Shown here: positions 50,762-59,862 of the stretch, piece after piece | Numbering within the stretch: position 1 is the stretch's first letter | How the letters are laid out: each line of letters begins with the position of its first letter | The notes under the pieces: generated by a model | Told to the model about the DNA's origin: nothing | Database searches by the model: none | What the model saw: only the letters and a program-made list of their open reading frames with translations | Assembly: GCF_000390185.1 (NCBI RefSeq) | Contig: NZ_AQHR01000041.1 | Coordinates: 1-64,000 of the forward strand | DNA from: Lunatimonas lonarensis | GTDB lineage: Bacteria; Bacteroidota; Bacteroidia; Cytophagales; Cyclobacteriaceae | Reading direction: 5' to 3' | DNA: 64,000 nucleotides | Position numbers and translations under genes: made by a program

Positions 50762-52015
50762 ATGAACGCACACTCCCAAGCCTCCGAAATAGAGAACGCA
50801 GCGTCCCAAAGCTCGCAGACGTATGTCATTGTTACTGCCTTTCTTGCCCTTTTTGCAATCGTCGGGTTTGGCTATTACGGCCTTCCCTTCTTTTTTGATT
50901 TTATTATGGAGGAGCGAAGCTGGTCACGGGCCACCGTCACCTCCGGCAATGCTGTTGGAAAACTTATTGTTGCGCCCCTGTTTGGATTTTTGGCAGGCTG
51001 GATGATCGATAAATACGGTCCCCGAAAGCTTATGATGACCGGAGCCTTTATGTTGGCGACCGCATTCATTGGCTTGGCATTTTCAAGTTCGTTGGAGATG
51101 TTTTACGTTTTCTATGTATTCAATGCGCTGGGCTATGTATTTGGGGGCCCACTTCCTTGTCAGGTGTTGATTTCCAGGTGGTTTGATAAGAACCGAGGAA
51201 AGGCCATGGGCATAGCCTACTTGGGCATCGGTGCCGGTGGCGCGGTTGTACCGCTCATAGCCGCAAAGCTGGAGAGTATTTTCGACTGGCATATTGCCCT
51301 GGCTTCACTGGGGATTTTGGCTTTTTTTATCATCTTTCCGATCTCCTATTTCATCAAAGATTCCCCCTCTAAGCGCATTGAGCAAAAAGCCCAAATAAAA
51401 GGCACACCGATAAAAGAAATCCTTAGAAACCGCAATTTCTATCTCCTCGCGTTGGGCAGCATGTGCTCCATAGGTGTTGTAGGAGGCATTGGCCAGCATA
51501 TCAAGTTGTATTTGAGTGACCTGAACTATACGCAGGCCGAGGCTGCACGGGTGATGTCTTTTGTGTTGCTTTCCAGTTTGGTGGGCCGTGTACTTATGGG
51601 CTGGCTGGCAGACTTGATCAACAGAAAGTATGTGATGTTGATGATCTATCTGATTGTGGCATTGGCGATCCCCTTGCTTTTGATGCCGGAGTTTACCGGA
51701 CGGATCTACATTTTTGCGGTAATTTTCGGGATTGGCCTAGGCGGTGACTACATGATTATTCCATTGATGGCGGGCGATCTATTTGGACTGAAAGCCCTGG
51801 GCCGTACCATGGGCATTATCCTGGTAGCGGATGGGGTAGCCGAATCGGTTTTCCCGGTAATCTTAGGTTGGCTGTACAATGAGGAAACGCAGAGCTACGC
51901 GCTGGGCTTTTCAATCCTAATCGCCGTGGCATTATTGGGAGCGGTATTTATTGCCTTTCTTCCCAAGCCAAATCAGCACAAAGGAATGGAAGGAATGGTT
52001 GAAAGCGGAGATTAA
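50762..52015 (+). CDS. MFS transporter
   Basis: I chose the ATG at 50762; a GTG at 50708 would add a hydrophilic leader with no motif. The 417-residue protein has the twelve-helix layout of the major facilitator superfamily, with the loop 2-3 motif GWMIDKYGPRKLMM and its counterpart GWLADLINRKYVML between helices 8 and 9. It resembles monocarboxylate or oxalate/formate-antiporter-type carriers. Next to a GH88-type hydrolase operon it is a good candidate for uptake of uronic-acid sugars; the substrate is inference. Confidence 0.85.
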   Translation: MNAHSQASEIENAASQSSQTYVIVTAFLALFAIVGFGYYGLPFFFDFIMEERSWSRATVTSGNAVGKLIVAPLFGFLAGWMIDKYGPRKLMMTGAFMLATAFIGLAFSSSLEMFYVFYVFNALGYVFGGPLPCQVLISRWFDKNRGKAMGIAYLGIGAGGAVVPLIAAKLESIFDWHIALASLGILAFFIIFPISYFIKDSPSKRIEQKAQIKGTPIKEILRNRNFYLLALGSMCSIGVVGGIGQHIKLYLSDLNYTQAEAARVMSFVLLSSLVGRVLMGWLADLINRKYVMLMIYLIVALAIPLLLMPEFTGRIYIFAVIFGIGLGGDYMIIPLMAGDLFGLKALGRTMGIILVADGVAESVFPVILGWLYNEETQSYALGFSILIAVALLGAVFIAFLPKPNQHKGMEGMVESGD

Positions 52016-52038
52016 GAGTCGTTCGCCAGCTTGGCATG

Positions 52039-52076
52039 AAAAAAGCCGGTTGGGGCAAGTGCCCAACCGGCTTTTT
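52039..52076. terminator. Bidirectional terminator after the MFS gene
   Basis: AAAAAGCCGGTTGGG and CCCAACCGGCTTTTT pair over 15 bases. It lies between the MFS gene and the convergent nucleotidase gene. Confidence 0.9.
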
Positions 52077-52082
52077 GTTGCA

Positions 52083-52610
52083 CTAGAGCAGGTAGCTGGC
52101 CAATTCGTCCCAATCATTTACCCTCAAGTGCCTTCCAGGATCTGCGAAGATATTGTGGGGCTGGGTGAACAAATACGATTTTGACCCTCGGAACACATTT
52201 AGGTTTTTGAAATGGTCGTCGATCATGATATCGGTAGCTATGGGAGACTTAGATCCGCAAAGAATAATTTGCTTCCAGGTGATAAAGGGGAAGTGTTCCT
52301 GCAACCACTCGTATTTCTCCAACAAGCTGTTTGGGTATTCCATGGCTGCCGAAACGATGAAAACCTCGTATCGCTGATTTAGCCTTTCCACCACTGAAAT
52401 AGCGGAGGGCATCACCTTGGCATTGCGAAAAAATCCAGCGGTTCTGACGTGTTTTTCCAGCAAGGGGAAAGCAGCATGTTCCGTCACGCCCTGCATGCTA
52501 GTTTGGGGGATTTCTTCGCCTGTTTCCGCCAAGTGCATGTCGTAAAACTGGGCGTACACGTCGGCAAGGACGCCGTCCATGTCTATTGCGATAGAAGCCA
52601 GGTTCGTCAC
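52083..52610 (-). CDS. 5'(3')-deoxyribonucleotidase-like HAD phosphatase
   Basis: The 175-residue protein begins at a GTG one base after the stop of the upstream gene. It has the HAD motif I as AIDMDGVLADVYAQF, motif II in FIVSAAMEYPNS, and motif IV in TDIMIDDHFKNL. Small C1-cap HAD proteins with DMDGVLAD belong to the NT5C family of 5'(3')-deoxyribonucleotidases, which remove phosphate from (deoxy)nucleoside monophosphates. The cytosolic location and intact motifs support an active enzyme. Confidence 0.85.
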   Translation of the reverse strand: MTNLASIAIDMDGVLADVYAQFYDMHLAETGEEIPQTSMQGVTEHAAFPLLEKHVRTAGFFRNAKVMPSAISVVERLNQRYEVFIVSAAMEYPNSLLEKYEWLQEHFPFITWKQIILCGSKSPIATDIMIDDHFKNLNVFRGSKSYLFTQPHNIFADPGRHLRVNDWDELASYLL

Positions 52611-52611
52611 G

Positions 52612-53208
52612 TTACCGTTTGTTTAGGGCATCGACCAATTGCCTGTTGAGTTTGCGCTCGCGCTCCAGTGTGTTTTTTCGGTGTTGCTCGTACTCCTCCT
52701 GAATTTCTTCCAACCTTTTTTTCGTCTCTGCCGTCACCACATGGCTGCGTCGGAACCTAAAATAAGAAACCACCAAAGCCGTGGCAAGGAAGATTACGAT
52801 ACCCCACATTAAGTTATTGTAGAGGGCCTTGTGCAAATAAACGCCAAAAATAGAAAAACTGTCGCGTTGCTCTACGGCATCGCTAAGCTGTTGGTTTGTT
52901 TCGGATATCTGTTGGTTCAACTGGTCTATAGACGACTTTTGCGTGTCGATTTGGGATTTTAACTCCGCCACCTGCCTGTGAAATGAGTTAATGGAGTCGT
53001 TGATGTTAGACTCGAGCCGATCCAGATGAGCCCGTTTGACTACCTTGTAATCTTGGTAATTGGTGGATACATTTTTGACGTAATCAAACTGACTGCTGAT
53101 CGTACCCTTGTCAAGTCCTTCTTCTTGGGCATTTACATATCCAGTGCTAGCGGCGATTCCCAAGGTGAAAAACAGAAAAATGAGCAGGGAATGATTTGTT
53201 CTCATCAT
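52612..53208 (-). CDS. Coiled-coil membrane protein of unknown function
   Basis: The 198-residue protein has a signal peptide (LLIFLFFTLGIAASTGYVNA), a periplasmic part of about 110 residues including a long coiled coil (LKSQIDTQKSSIDQLNQQIS), one membrane helix near 130-150 (LMWGIVIFLATALVVSYF) and a basic cytoplasmic coiled-coil tail (EEYEQHRKNTLERERKL). Related proteins in Cytophagales are sometimes labelled tRNA methyltransferase, which nothing in the sequence supports. It is adjacent to the nucleotidase gene with a one-base gap, suggesting co-transcription. No function can be assigned. Confidence 0.75.
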   Translation of the reverse strand: MMRTNHSLLIFLFFTLGIAASTGYVNAQEEGLDKGTISSQFDYVKNVSTNYQDYKVVKRAHLDRLESNINDSINSFHRQVAELKSQIDTQKSSIDQLNQQISETNQQLSDAVEQRDSFSIFGVYLHKALYNNLMWGIVIFLATALVVSYFRFRRSHVVTAETKKRLEEIQEEYEQHRKNTLERERKLNRQLVDALNKR

Positions 53209-53340
53209 GACTTTTTACGTAAAATTGGCGTTACTTCGGCTATTTTTTTACAAAAATAACCAAAGGAGATTGAATTATGCCATCAACTTGCAAGTTTCAT
53301 GCCCAGGATTGGAGGATCTGCCCCTAAAACCCCTATTTTG

Positions 53341-53760
53341 TTAATGCTCGGGGTTAAAATTCATGGAAATGGAATTGATACAGTACCGTATCCCTCCCCG
53401 GTCGCTGGGGCCATCCGGAAAGCGGTGCCCCAAGTGTCCTCCGCAGCCTGCACAAAGTATTTCCTCGCGTATCATTCCGTGGGAGTAATCCATTTTTACG
53501 GTTATGGCCTCTTTGGACACCGGCTTGGTAAAGCTGGGCCATCCGCATCCACTGTCATATTTGTCCTCGCTGTGGAAAATATCGTTGCCACACCCAGCAC
53601 ATTCATAGATTCCGGTTTCGTGGTTTAGATAATAGGCGCCCGTGTAGGGTCTTTCGGTTCCCTTCTGTCGAAGGACATAGTAGGTGTCCGGGTCAAGTTT
53701 GGCACGCCATTCCTCTTCTGAAAGCTGTATAGGGAAGGATTTTTGGTCTTCTTTTTTCAT
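53341..53760 (-). CDS. msrB: Peptide-methionine (R)-S-oxide reductase MsrB
   Basis: The 139-residue cytosolic protein has both zinc-binding pairs (CAGCGN and CAGCGGHLGHRFPDG), the substrate-binding GCGWPSFTKP and the catalytic cysteine in RYCINSISMNF. It reduces the R-form of methionine sulfoxide in proteins. A second, exported MsrA-MsrB fusion is encoded at 61709. The aminotransferase gene lies 38 bases upstream on the same strand. Confidence 0.95.
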   Translation of the reverse strand: MKKEDQKSFPIQLSEEEWRAKLDPDTYYVLRQKGTERPYTGAYYLNHETGIYECAGCGNDIFHSEDKYDSGCGWPSFTKPVSKEAITVKMDYSHGMIREEILCAGCGGHLGHRFPDGPSDRGGIRYCINSISMNFNPEH

Positions 53761-53798
53761 TTGGATAATTTACCTTTTATACCTTGACAACAAAAAAG

Positions 53799-54983
53799 TC
53801 AACCTTGGTGTTCGATGGCATCTAGGAGGACGTTACATGCCTCAGCAATTTGCTCTTCGGAGATGGTAAGTGGAGGGGCAATGCGCATGGAATCGTCGCA
53901 AAACAGGAACCAATCGGTAATTACTCCTTTGGATATGGCCCGATCAATGATAGGTTTCAGCACTTCGAAGGACTCGAATTCCAACGCCATCATCAGTCCC
54001 ACATGACGGCAGGATTTGATGCGGGGATGTACCAGCAGTTTTTTGAACAAGGCCGCTTTACCAGCCACCTGTTGGGCGAGGTTCTCCTCTTGAATGACCT
54101 GAATGGTGGCAAGTGATGCCGCGGCGGAAACCGGATGACCTCCGAAAGTGGTGATATGTCCCAACAGAGGGTTGGTTTTCAGGGATCCCATCACTTCCTT
54201 ACCTGCGATAAACGCACCAATGGGCATGCCTCCCCCCATGCCTTTTGCGCAAACGAGGATATCCGGCACAATGCCATAGGACTCGAATGCCCAAAAGGTT
54301 CCTGTCCTTCCAAATCCCGATTGTATTTCATCTAGGATCAAAAGCGTTCCTGTTTCATCGCAACGGGAACGTAGGGCGGCGAAATAGGCTGGATCGGCAA
54401 ATCGTACACCAGCTTCTCCCTGAACGGTCTCCATGATGATAGCTGCCGTATGTTCAGTGATGTGGGCAAGATACTCCTCTTCTCCAAAGGGGATGGTTCG
54501 AATCCCGGGTAAAAGCGGTCTGTAGGCACGTTTAAACATCTCATTGCCTCCTACGGATAGCGATCCATGAGAGGATCCATGATAGGCGTTGACGCAGGAA
54601 AGAATTTCCCGGCGATTGCTGTATCGCTTTGCCAACTTGATTGCTCCCTCCACTGCCTCGGATCCACTATTTACGAGGTACACATTGTCCAATTGGCTTG
54701 GAAGGGTTTGGCAGATAGCTTGGGCTAGGAGCGTTTGGGGACTTTGAACATACTCCCCATACACCATCAGGTGAAGGTACTTTTCCAGTTGGGCCTGGAT
54801 GGCGGCAATAACCCGAGGATGCCGGTGACCCACATTGCTGACACCAATACCCGAAATAAGATCCACATACCTTTCGCCGTTCGGGCCATACAGGTAGATT
54901 CCCTCGGCCCTTTCGATCTCTATCGCCAAAGGGAAATCAGTTGTTTGGGCCAAGTGGTTCAAAAAGAGCTGACGGTTGTTCAT
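53799..54983 (-). CDS. Class III aminotransferase (acetylornithine/ornithine-type)
   Basis: The 394-residue protein has the fold-type I, class III landmarks: YVDLISGIGVSNVGHRHPRV, NSGSEAVEGAIKLAKRYSN, YHGSSHGSLSVGG, ILDEIQSGFGRTG with the cofactor-binding aspartate, VCAKGMGGGMPIGAF with the Schiff-base lysine and HITTFGGHPVSAAA. It uses pyridoxal phosphate to move an amino group from an omega-amino donor. No arginine or lysine pathway genes are close, so the exact substrate is not fixed. It is 30 bases downstream of the methyltransferase gene. Confidence 0.9.
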   Translation of the reverse strand: MNNRQLFLNHLAQTTDFPLAIEIERAEGIYLYGPNGERYVDLISGIGVSNVGHRHPRVIAAIQAQLEKYLHLMVYGEYVQSPQTLLAQAICQTLPSQLDNVYLVNSGSEAVEGAIKLAKRYSNRREILSCVNAYHGSSHGSLSVGGNEMFKRAYRPLLPGIRTIPFGEEEYLAHITEHTAAIIMETVQGEAGVRFADPAYFAALRSRCDETGTLLILDEIQSGFGRTGTFWAFESYGIVPDILVCAKGMGGGMPIGAFIAGKEVMGSLKTNPLLGHITTFGGHPVSAAASLATIQVIQEENLAQQVAGKAALFKKLLVHPRIKSCRHVGLMMALEFESFEVLKPIIDRAISKGVITDWFLFCDDSMRIAPPLTISEEQIAEACNVLLDAIEHQG

Positions 54984-55013
54984 TTCGGTGAATTAGGTAC
55001 TATAGGGTATTGA

Positions 55014-55925
55014 TTATGGTTTCCCGGTTGGCATACTTCGAAATCGGTAAAAAATCCCTAAAGGCAGTTTTTTACCGAAATTGTCTTGTAGAAACAATTC
55101 TCCGTGCGAAGGGTTCAGCACGGATTTAAAGCTGCCCTTTACGAGGTTTTCGGCGATCAGCGAAGAAAAGCTTAGCGAGTAAAGATTTAGAATGAAGAAG
55201 TTTCTTTCAGGATCCAAAAGCTGTCCACAAAGTTTCAGCAACTCATTGATGTTTTCTTCCAAAACCCATTTTTCTCCTTTGGGACCTCGACCATAGGCGG
55301 GAGGATCCAAAATAATCCCTTGGTATTGGTTACCCCTTCGCACTTCGCGCTGGGCATATTTGAGCGCATCGTCGATGATCCAGCGAATATCACTTTGGCC
55401 GGAAGCCTCCATGTTGAATTTGGACCAGGTGATGACCTGACGCACGGCGTCCAAGTGGGTGACCTCCGCTCCGTGTGCTCTTGCAGCGACGCTGGCCGCA
55501 CCCGTATACGCAAACAAGTTCAATACCTTTGGGTTAGCGCCTTGGAAGGCAGGCAACGTCTCAGACAGGTAATCCCAGTTCACGGCCTGTTCCGGAAAGA
55601 TCCCGATGTGTTTGAAGGAAGTCAGCGATAAATTTAACGTTAGTCGGAGCCCCATTGGATTTTTGTATTGGATCTCCCAGTTTTGGGGCATTTTTTTCAG
55701 TATCTCCCAGTTTCCCTTCTCCGGATTGCCCTTTTCCTTGGCAAAGTGGGCATGGGCAAGTTTTCTCCATTCCGCTTCATTCAGGCTCTTGTCCCAAATC
55801 GCCTGAGGTTCTGGTCGGCTTAGCACATACGCGCCAAAACGCTCCAATTTTTCAAAACCTCCGGTGTCGATGAGTTCATAATCGACCCAATGGTCTGGGC
55901 TTAGCGATGAGATGGTAGATTGCAT
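55014..55925 (-). CDS. SAM-dependent methyltransferase of the RlmI/RlmK-like group
   Basis: The 303-residue protein has an N-terminal substrate region (HWVDYELIDTGGFEKLERFG) and a Rossmann methyltransferase core: VLNLFAYTGAASVAARAHG is motif I, VTHLDAVRQVITWSKFNME motif II, and ILDPPAYGRGPKGEKW the DPPxxG motif IV typical of rRNA cytosine-C5 methyltransferases. It lacks the N-terminal PUA domain of RlmI. The likely target is 23S rRNA but this is family inference. Confidence 0.85.
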   Translation of the reverse strand: MQSTISSLSPDHWVDYELIDTGGFEKLERFGAYVLSRPEPQAIWDKSLNEAEWRKLAHAHFAKEKGNPEKGNWEILKKMPQNWEIQYKNPMGLRLTLNLSLTSFKHIGIFPEQAVNWDYLSETLPAFQGANPKVLNLFAYTGAASVAARAHGAEVTHLDAVRQVITWSKFNMEASGQSDIRWIIDDALKYAQREVRRGNQYQGIILDPPAYGRGPKGEKWVLEENINELLKLCGQLLDPERNFFILNLYSLSFSSLIAENLVKGSFKSVLNPSHGELFLQDNFGKKLPLGIFYRFRSMPTGKP

Positions 55926-56091
55926 GGTGCAAAAGTACGGAATTTAGAGGGTATTGGTAGCCAGGTTCCGGTTTTTGTGGATAGGGCGATTTTTATATCC
56001 ATCCCTAGGTATATCATACCCTGCCAAATTCCCATAAACGAAACAATAAACCCTTATCGTAGTTAACCTTTGGAAACAAAACTAAACTGCC

Positions 56092-57360
56092 ATGAAATTA
56101 TTGAAAATTCTGTCCCTTTTTATGGTTTTCGGCCTAGTCCTGAGCTGTAACGATGAAGATCCCCTTCCGGAGGAACCTGAAGGTCCCCCGTCCATCGTCC
56201 AACTAGCGTCCGATACTCCCGATCTTTCGCTACTCGTTCAGGCCGTGACCCGGGCGGGATTGGTAGAAAGTCTATCCGGTGCCGGGCCATTTACCGTATT
56301 GGCACCCACGAATCAAGCTTTTCAGGCTTTATTGGATTCAGAGCCTAGCTGGAACTCAATTGCTGACATTGATGTCGCTGTATTGGAGGCCGTGTTGCTT
56401 TATCATGTGTTTTCAGGTGCGACGGCTTCCAATAGCCTTACCGCAAATCAGCAATTGACTTCAATGAATGGCGAAGCGGTTACTGTTACCCAGGTTGGGT
56501 CTACTGTTACCTTTAATGGAGTCGCCAACGTGGCCGCAGCAGACATAGAGGCTAGCAATGGCATCGTCCACGTGATCGATGCGGTGATTTTACCGCCGTC
56601 CTTAATCGAAGCAATCACCAAAACGCTTCGTATGGTCGATTCTGCGGAGTATGGCATGGTATTTACCGACGGCAATGGCATGACCCTTTATTATTTTGCC
56701 AGGGATGTCAAAGGAAACAACAACTGTACGGGAGGCTGCGCCAACAATTGGCCTAAGTTCCATGCTACGTCCATCAACATCACCGGTAACGGATTTGACC
56801 CGGAGTTGGTAGGTGAAATTGATGTAAACGGAGAAATGCAGTCTACCTACAACGGATGGCCTCTATACACCTTTGTAAACGATGAAACGGCAGGCGACTT
56901 TAATGGAGAAGGAGCCGGGGGCGGCAATTGGTACGTAGCAAAACCCGATTACGATGTAATGCTTGCAAACGACCAATTGGTGGGAAATAATGGTGAAAGC
57001 TATGTGGTGAATGCGGAGGGGGTCATCTCCGTAGGCACCGGAAACACCATGTATTTTACCGATTTTAATGGACGAACGTTGTACCGTTTCGTAAATGACG
57101 TGGCCAATCAGAGCAATTTTGGCGGAAACCCTGCGAACTGGCCTCTATTTACCAACGAGGTGACTGTTGTCCCTTCACTGTTGGATGCAGCTGATTTTGG
57201 CGTAATGGGCACAGGTCAGGTCACCTATCGGGCCAATCCGCTCTATTACTTTGGACAGGATGCAGCGCGTGGTGAGACAAGAGGTGTAAGCGTACCCTCT
57301 CCGGGTATCTGGCCAATCGTAAACCGAAATACACCCGCCTTGGTGGCGAGTGGTGACTAA
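56092..57360 (+). CDS. Fasciclin-domain lipoprotein with Yx(FWY)xxD repeats
   Basis: The 422-residue protein has a lipoprotein signal (LFMVFGLVLSC), one fasciclin (FAS1) domain at about 40-180 (GPFTVLAPTNQAFQALLDS, VLLYHVFSGATAS, NGIVHVIDAVILPPS) and then at least two COG4315-type repeats (GMTLYYFARDVKGNNN, CTGGCANNWPKFHA; GRTLYRFVNDVANQSN, NPANWPLFTNE). COG4315 is a family of secreted repeats of unknown role with a Yx(FWY)xxD motif. FAS1 domains mediate adhesion. Fusion of the two on one surface lipoprotein is unusual. It has its own terminator. Confidence 0.85.
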   Translation: MKLLKILSLFMVFGLVLSCNDEDPLPEEPEGPPSIVQLASDTPDLSLLVQAVTRAGLVESLSGAGPFTVLAPTNQAFQALLDSEPSWNSIADIDVAVLEAVLLYHVFSGATASNSLTANQQLTSMNGEAVTVTQVGSTVTFNGVANVAAADIEASNGIVHVIDAVILPPSLIEAITKTLRMVDSAEYGMVFTDGNGMTLYYFARDVKGNNNCTGGCANNWPKFHATSINITGNGFDPELVGEIDVNGEMQSTYNGWPLYTFVNDETAGDFNGEGAGGGNWYVAKPDYDVMLANDQLVGNNGESYVVNAEGVISVGTGNTMYFTDFNGRTLYRFVNDVANQSNFGGNPANWPLFTNEVTVVPSLLDAADFGVMGTGQVTYRANPLYYFGQDAARGETRGVSVPSPGIWPIVNRNTPALVASGD

Positions 57361-57381
57361 TCGGTTCAAAATTCTTATTTG

Positions 57382-57420
57382 AAAAAGCCTGATCCATTAG
57401 ATGGGTCAGGCTTTTTTTTT
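57382..57420 (+). terminator. Terminator after the fasciclin gene
   Basis: AAAAAGCCTGA and TCAGGCTTTTT pair around a small internal stem, followed by a run of T. Confidence 0.85.
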
Positions 57421-57547
57421 GGTAGTTGGGAATTAGTCCCCACCTCTGACCGAGGGAAACACCACGTATTTTTTTTGCCCAGGCGTGGTTTTCTAGCGGC
57501 AAATGGTTTAATTTGATTTATTAATTAACCGTAAACTTAAAACACAC

Positions 57548-58312
57548 ATGAGATTTTCTTTATTATCCGCCGCCATGGTGGCCGGTTGTTTTATGGCGTC
57601 TCCGCTGTTTGCCCAGCAAGAAGAGGTAAAACTTCCACCTCAGGCGACTGAATTTTATACGCCTGTAGTAAAAAAGGTAACTCCGGGCAAGGAAAACCAC
57701 CTGCCACCGGCAGACGCCATCGTACTGTTTGATGGCAGTAACCTGAATGCGTGGGTCAGTGATAGGCCTGGGAGTTCACCTGCACCATGGAAGGTGGAAA
57801 ATGGCACCTTTACCGTGGTACCCCGCACGGGCGGGATTCGAAGTAAAGAATCGTTTGGCGATGTTCAGGTACATATAGAGTGGAGTGCGCCGACGGTAAT
57901 AAAAGGAACCGGGCAGGGCAGGGGCAATTCCGGCTTTTTCTTTATGGGCAAATACGAGTTGCAGATACTTGACTCCTACGACAACGAGACCTATACGAAC
58001 GGGATGGCAGCCAGTATCTATAAGCAGCATCCGCCTTTGGTCAATGCCATGAGGGCTCCCGGGGAGTGGAATACGTATGATGCAATCTTTAAAGCTCCCA
58101 GGTTTGATTCCAATGGGATGCTGGTCTCCCCGGCAACGATTACCGTGATCCACAATGGGGTGCTGGTACAGAACAATGTTGAGCTAAAGGGTCCCACTCT
58201 TTATATCGGCATACCTCATTACGAAGCCCATGAAGCAGCACTTCCTTTCCATATCCAGGACCACGGAGATGAGGTGAAGTTTAGAAATATCTGGGTAAGA
58301 AAATTAGATTAA
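57548..58312 (+). CDS. DUF1080 (3-keto-disaccharide hydrolase) secreted protein
   Basis: The 254-residue protein has a signal peptide (LSAAMVAGCFMASPLFAQ) and a single DUF1080 domain: IVLFDGSNLNAWVS, WKVENGTFTVVPRTGGIRSK, GNSGFFFMGKYELQILDSYD, GEWNTYDAIFKAPRF and a C-terminal FRNIWVRKL. The domain is a concanavalin-like jelly roll; characterised members hydrolyse 3-keto-disaccharides or 3-ketoglycosides. The Gfo/Idh/MocA enzyme 40 bases downstream could make the 3-keto sugar substrate, so the two probably act together in the periplasm. Confidence 0.88.
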   Translation: MRFSLLSAAMVAGCFMASPLFAQQEEVKLPPQATEFYTPVVKKVTPGKENHLPPADAIVLFDGSNLNAWVSDRPGSSPAPWKVENGTFTVVPRTGGIRSKESFGDVQVHIEWSAPTVIKGTGQGRGNSGFFFMGKYELQILDSYDNETYTNGMAASIYKQHPPLVNAMRAPGEWNTYDAIFKAPRFDSNGMLVSPATITVIHNGVLVQNNVELKGPTLYIGIPHYEAHEAALPFHIQDHGDEVKFRNIWVRKLD

Positions 58313-58352
58313 TCCACTTGAGTAGAATCATCCCTTACTAACCAAACTTTCC

Positions 58353-59696
58353 ATGAACTCCAGAAGAAAATTCATCCAAAAATCCCTGCTTGCCTCCGCT
58401 GGAGCCGCTGTATTGCCCAATGTGGTATCCGCCGAGCATTTAGCGGCCCTAAAAAAGAAGGTGGGGGCAAACGACCAATTAAATATTGGCCTTATTGGAT
58501 GCAAAGGCATGGGCTGGTCCAATATGAACAGCCATCTTTTATTACCGGAAGTAAATTGCGTGGCGCTAGCGGATATTGATCAAAGTGTCTTGGATCAACG
58601 TAGTGCCAATGTACAGGAATTGAGGGGCAAAAAGCCCAAGCAGTATACAGACTACCGAAAGATGCTTGAGGATAAGGACATTGATGCCGTTATCATCGGT
58701 ACGCCCGACCACTGGCATTGCCTGAACTTGGTAGACAGCCTATCGGCAGGAAAGCACGCCTATGTGGAAAAACCATTGGCCAATTCGATCGAGGAGTGTA
58801 ACCTGATGGTAAAAGCGGCGGACAGATACGGTAAAATGGTACAGGTTGGACAATGGCAACGAAGCGGGTCACAGTATGCCGCTGCCATCGATTTTGTCAA
58901 ATCCGGTAAGCTCGGAAACATACGTCTGGTAAAAACTTGGGCCTATCAGGGTTGGATGAAGCCGGTACCGGTAAAGCCAGATGCCCAAGTGCCCCAGGGC
59001 GTGGATTACAAGATGTGGTTGGGGCCTGCACCGCAACGTCCCTTTAATGAAAACCGCTTTCATTTCAACTTCCGGTGGTTTTGGGACTATGCCGGTGGTT
59101 TGATGACCGACTGGGGGGTTCATGAAATTGATATCGCGCTCTATGCCATGGGGGTAAGTGCGCCCAAATCGGTCATGGCCTCGGGCGGGAAGTTGGCCTA
59201 TCCGGACGATGCATCCGAAACACCTGACACCTTACAGACGGTTTACGAGTACGATGGCTTCAATATGCTGTGGGAACATGCCACCGGAATAGATGGCGGC
59301 AACTATGGTACCACGGAGGGAATTGCGTTTATTGGCAACAACGGTACCTTGGTCGTAAACCGGGGAGGCTGGAAAGTAATTGCCGAAACGGAAAATGTAG
59401 ACGGACAAAGACGGGAGAAAATCGAAGCGATGGAACTGGTAAGGCCTACGGGAAATGCGCAGCAGATTCACTGCCGCAACTTTGTGGAAGCGATCAAGGC
59501 CAACGACCAATCCCTGCTGAACTGCGGTATTAAGACGGGTGCAGTTGCCGCTGTCAATGCGCACATGGGCAATGTCGCCTATAAGTTGGGACGAAAAATC
59601 TATTGGGATGCGCAAAAAGGAGCGTTTACCGATGCCGACGCCAATGACCTTGTTAAAGCGACCTACCACAACGGTTGGAAGCTCCCGCAAGTGTAA
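58353..59696 (+). CDS. Exported Gfo/Idh/MocA-family oxidoreductase, DUF1080 partner
   Basis: The 447-residue protein starts with a Tat-like leader (NSRRKFIQKSLLASAGAAVL). The cofactor domain has LNIGLIGCKGMGWSNMN, ALADIDQSVL and GKHAYVEKPLANS with the catalytic lysine; the C-terminal domain has MWLGPAPQRPFNENRFHFNF and WFWDYAGGLMTDWGVHEID. The product should work in the periplasm, perhaps with a tightly bound nicotinamide cofactor, oxidising a sugar C3 hydroxyl. It forms a two-gene unit with the DUF1080 protein and ends before a terminator. Confidence 0.9.
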   Translation: MNSRRKFIQKSLLASAGAAVLPNVVSAEHLAALKKKVGANDQLNIGLIGCKGMGWSNMNSHLLLPEVNCVALADIDQSVLDQRSANVQELRGKKPKQYTDYRKMLEDKDIDAVIIGTPDHWHCLNLVDSLSAGKHAYVEKPLANSIEECNLMVKAADRYGKMVQVGQWQRSGSQYAAAIDFVKSGKLGNIRLVKTWAYQGWMKPVPVKPDAQVPQGVDYKMWLGPAPQRPFNENRFHFNFRWFWDYAGGLMTDWGVHEIDIALYAMGVSAPKSVMASGGKLAYPDDASETPDTLQTVYEYDGFNMLWEHATGIDGGNYGTTEGIAFIGNNGTLVVNRGGWKVIAETENVDGQRREKIEAMELVRPTGNAQQIHCRNFVEAIKANDQSLLNCGIKTGAVAAVNAHMGNVAYKLGRKIYWDAQKGAFTDADANDLVKATYHNGWKLPQV

Positions 59697-59717
59697 CGTA
59701 TGGATAGCCTCACCCTA

Positions 59718-59750
59718 CAAAAAAGCAAGGTATCCCCTTGCTTTTTTTGG
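59718..59750 (+). terminator. Terminator after the Gfo/Idh gene
   Basis: AAAAAAGCAAGG and CCTTGCTTTTTTT form a stem with a small loop and a T run. Confidence 0.85.
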
Positions 59751-59862
59751 TTTAATTTCACTTATTGACTCGCGGATCACCTTTCAGGGTAAAAATACCA
59801 CAAGTGTGCCAGCACTGCTTTGAAGAAATTACGCCCAACCAATTCCTGTAACCAGCCCTCAC

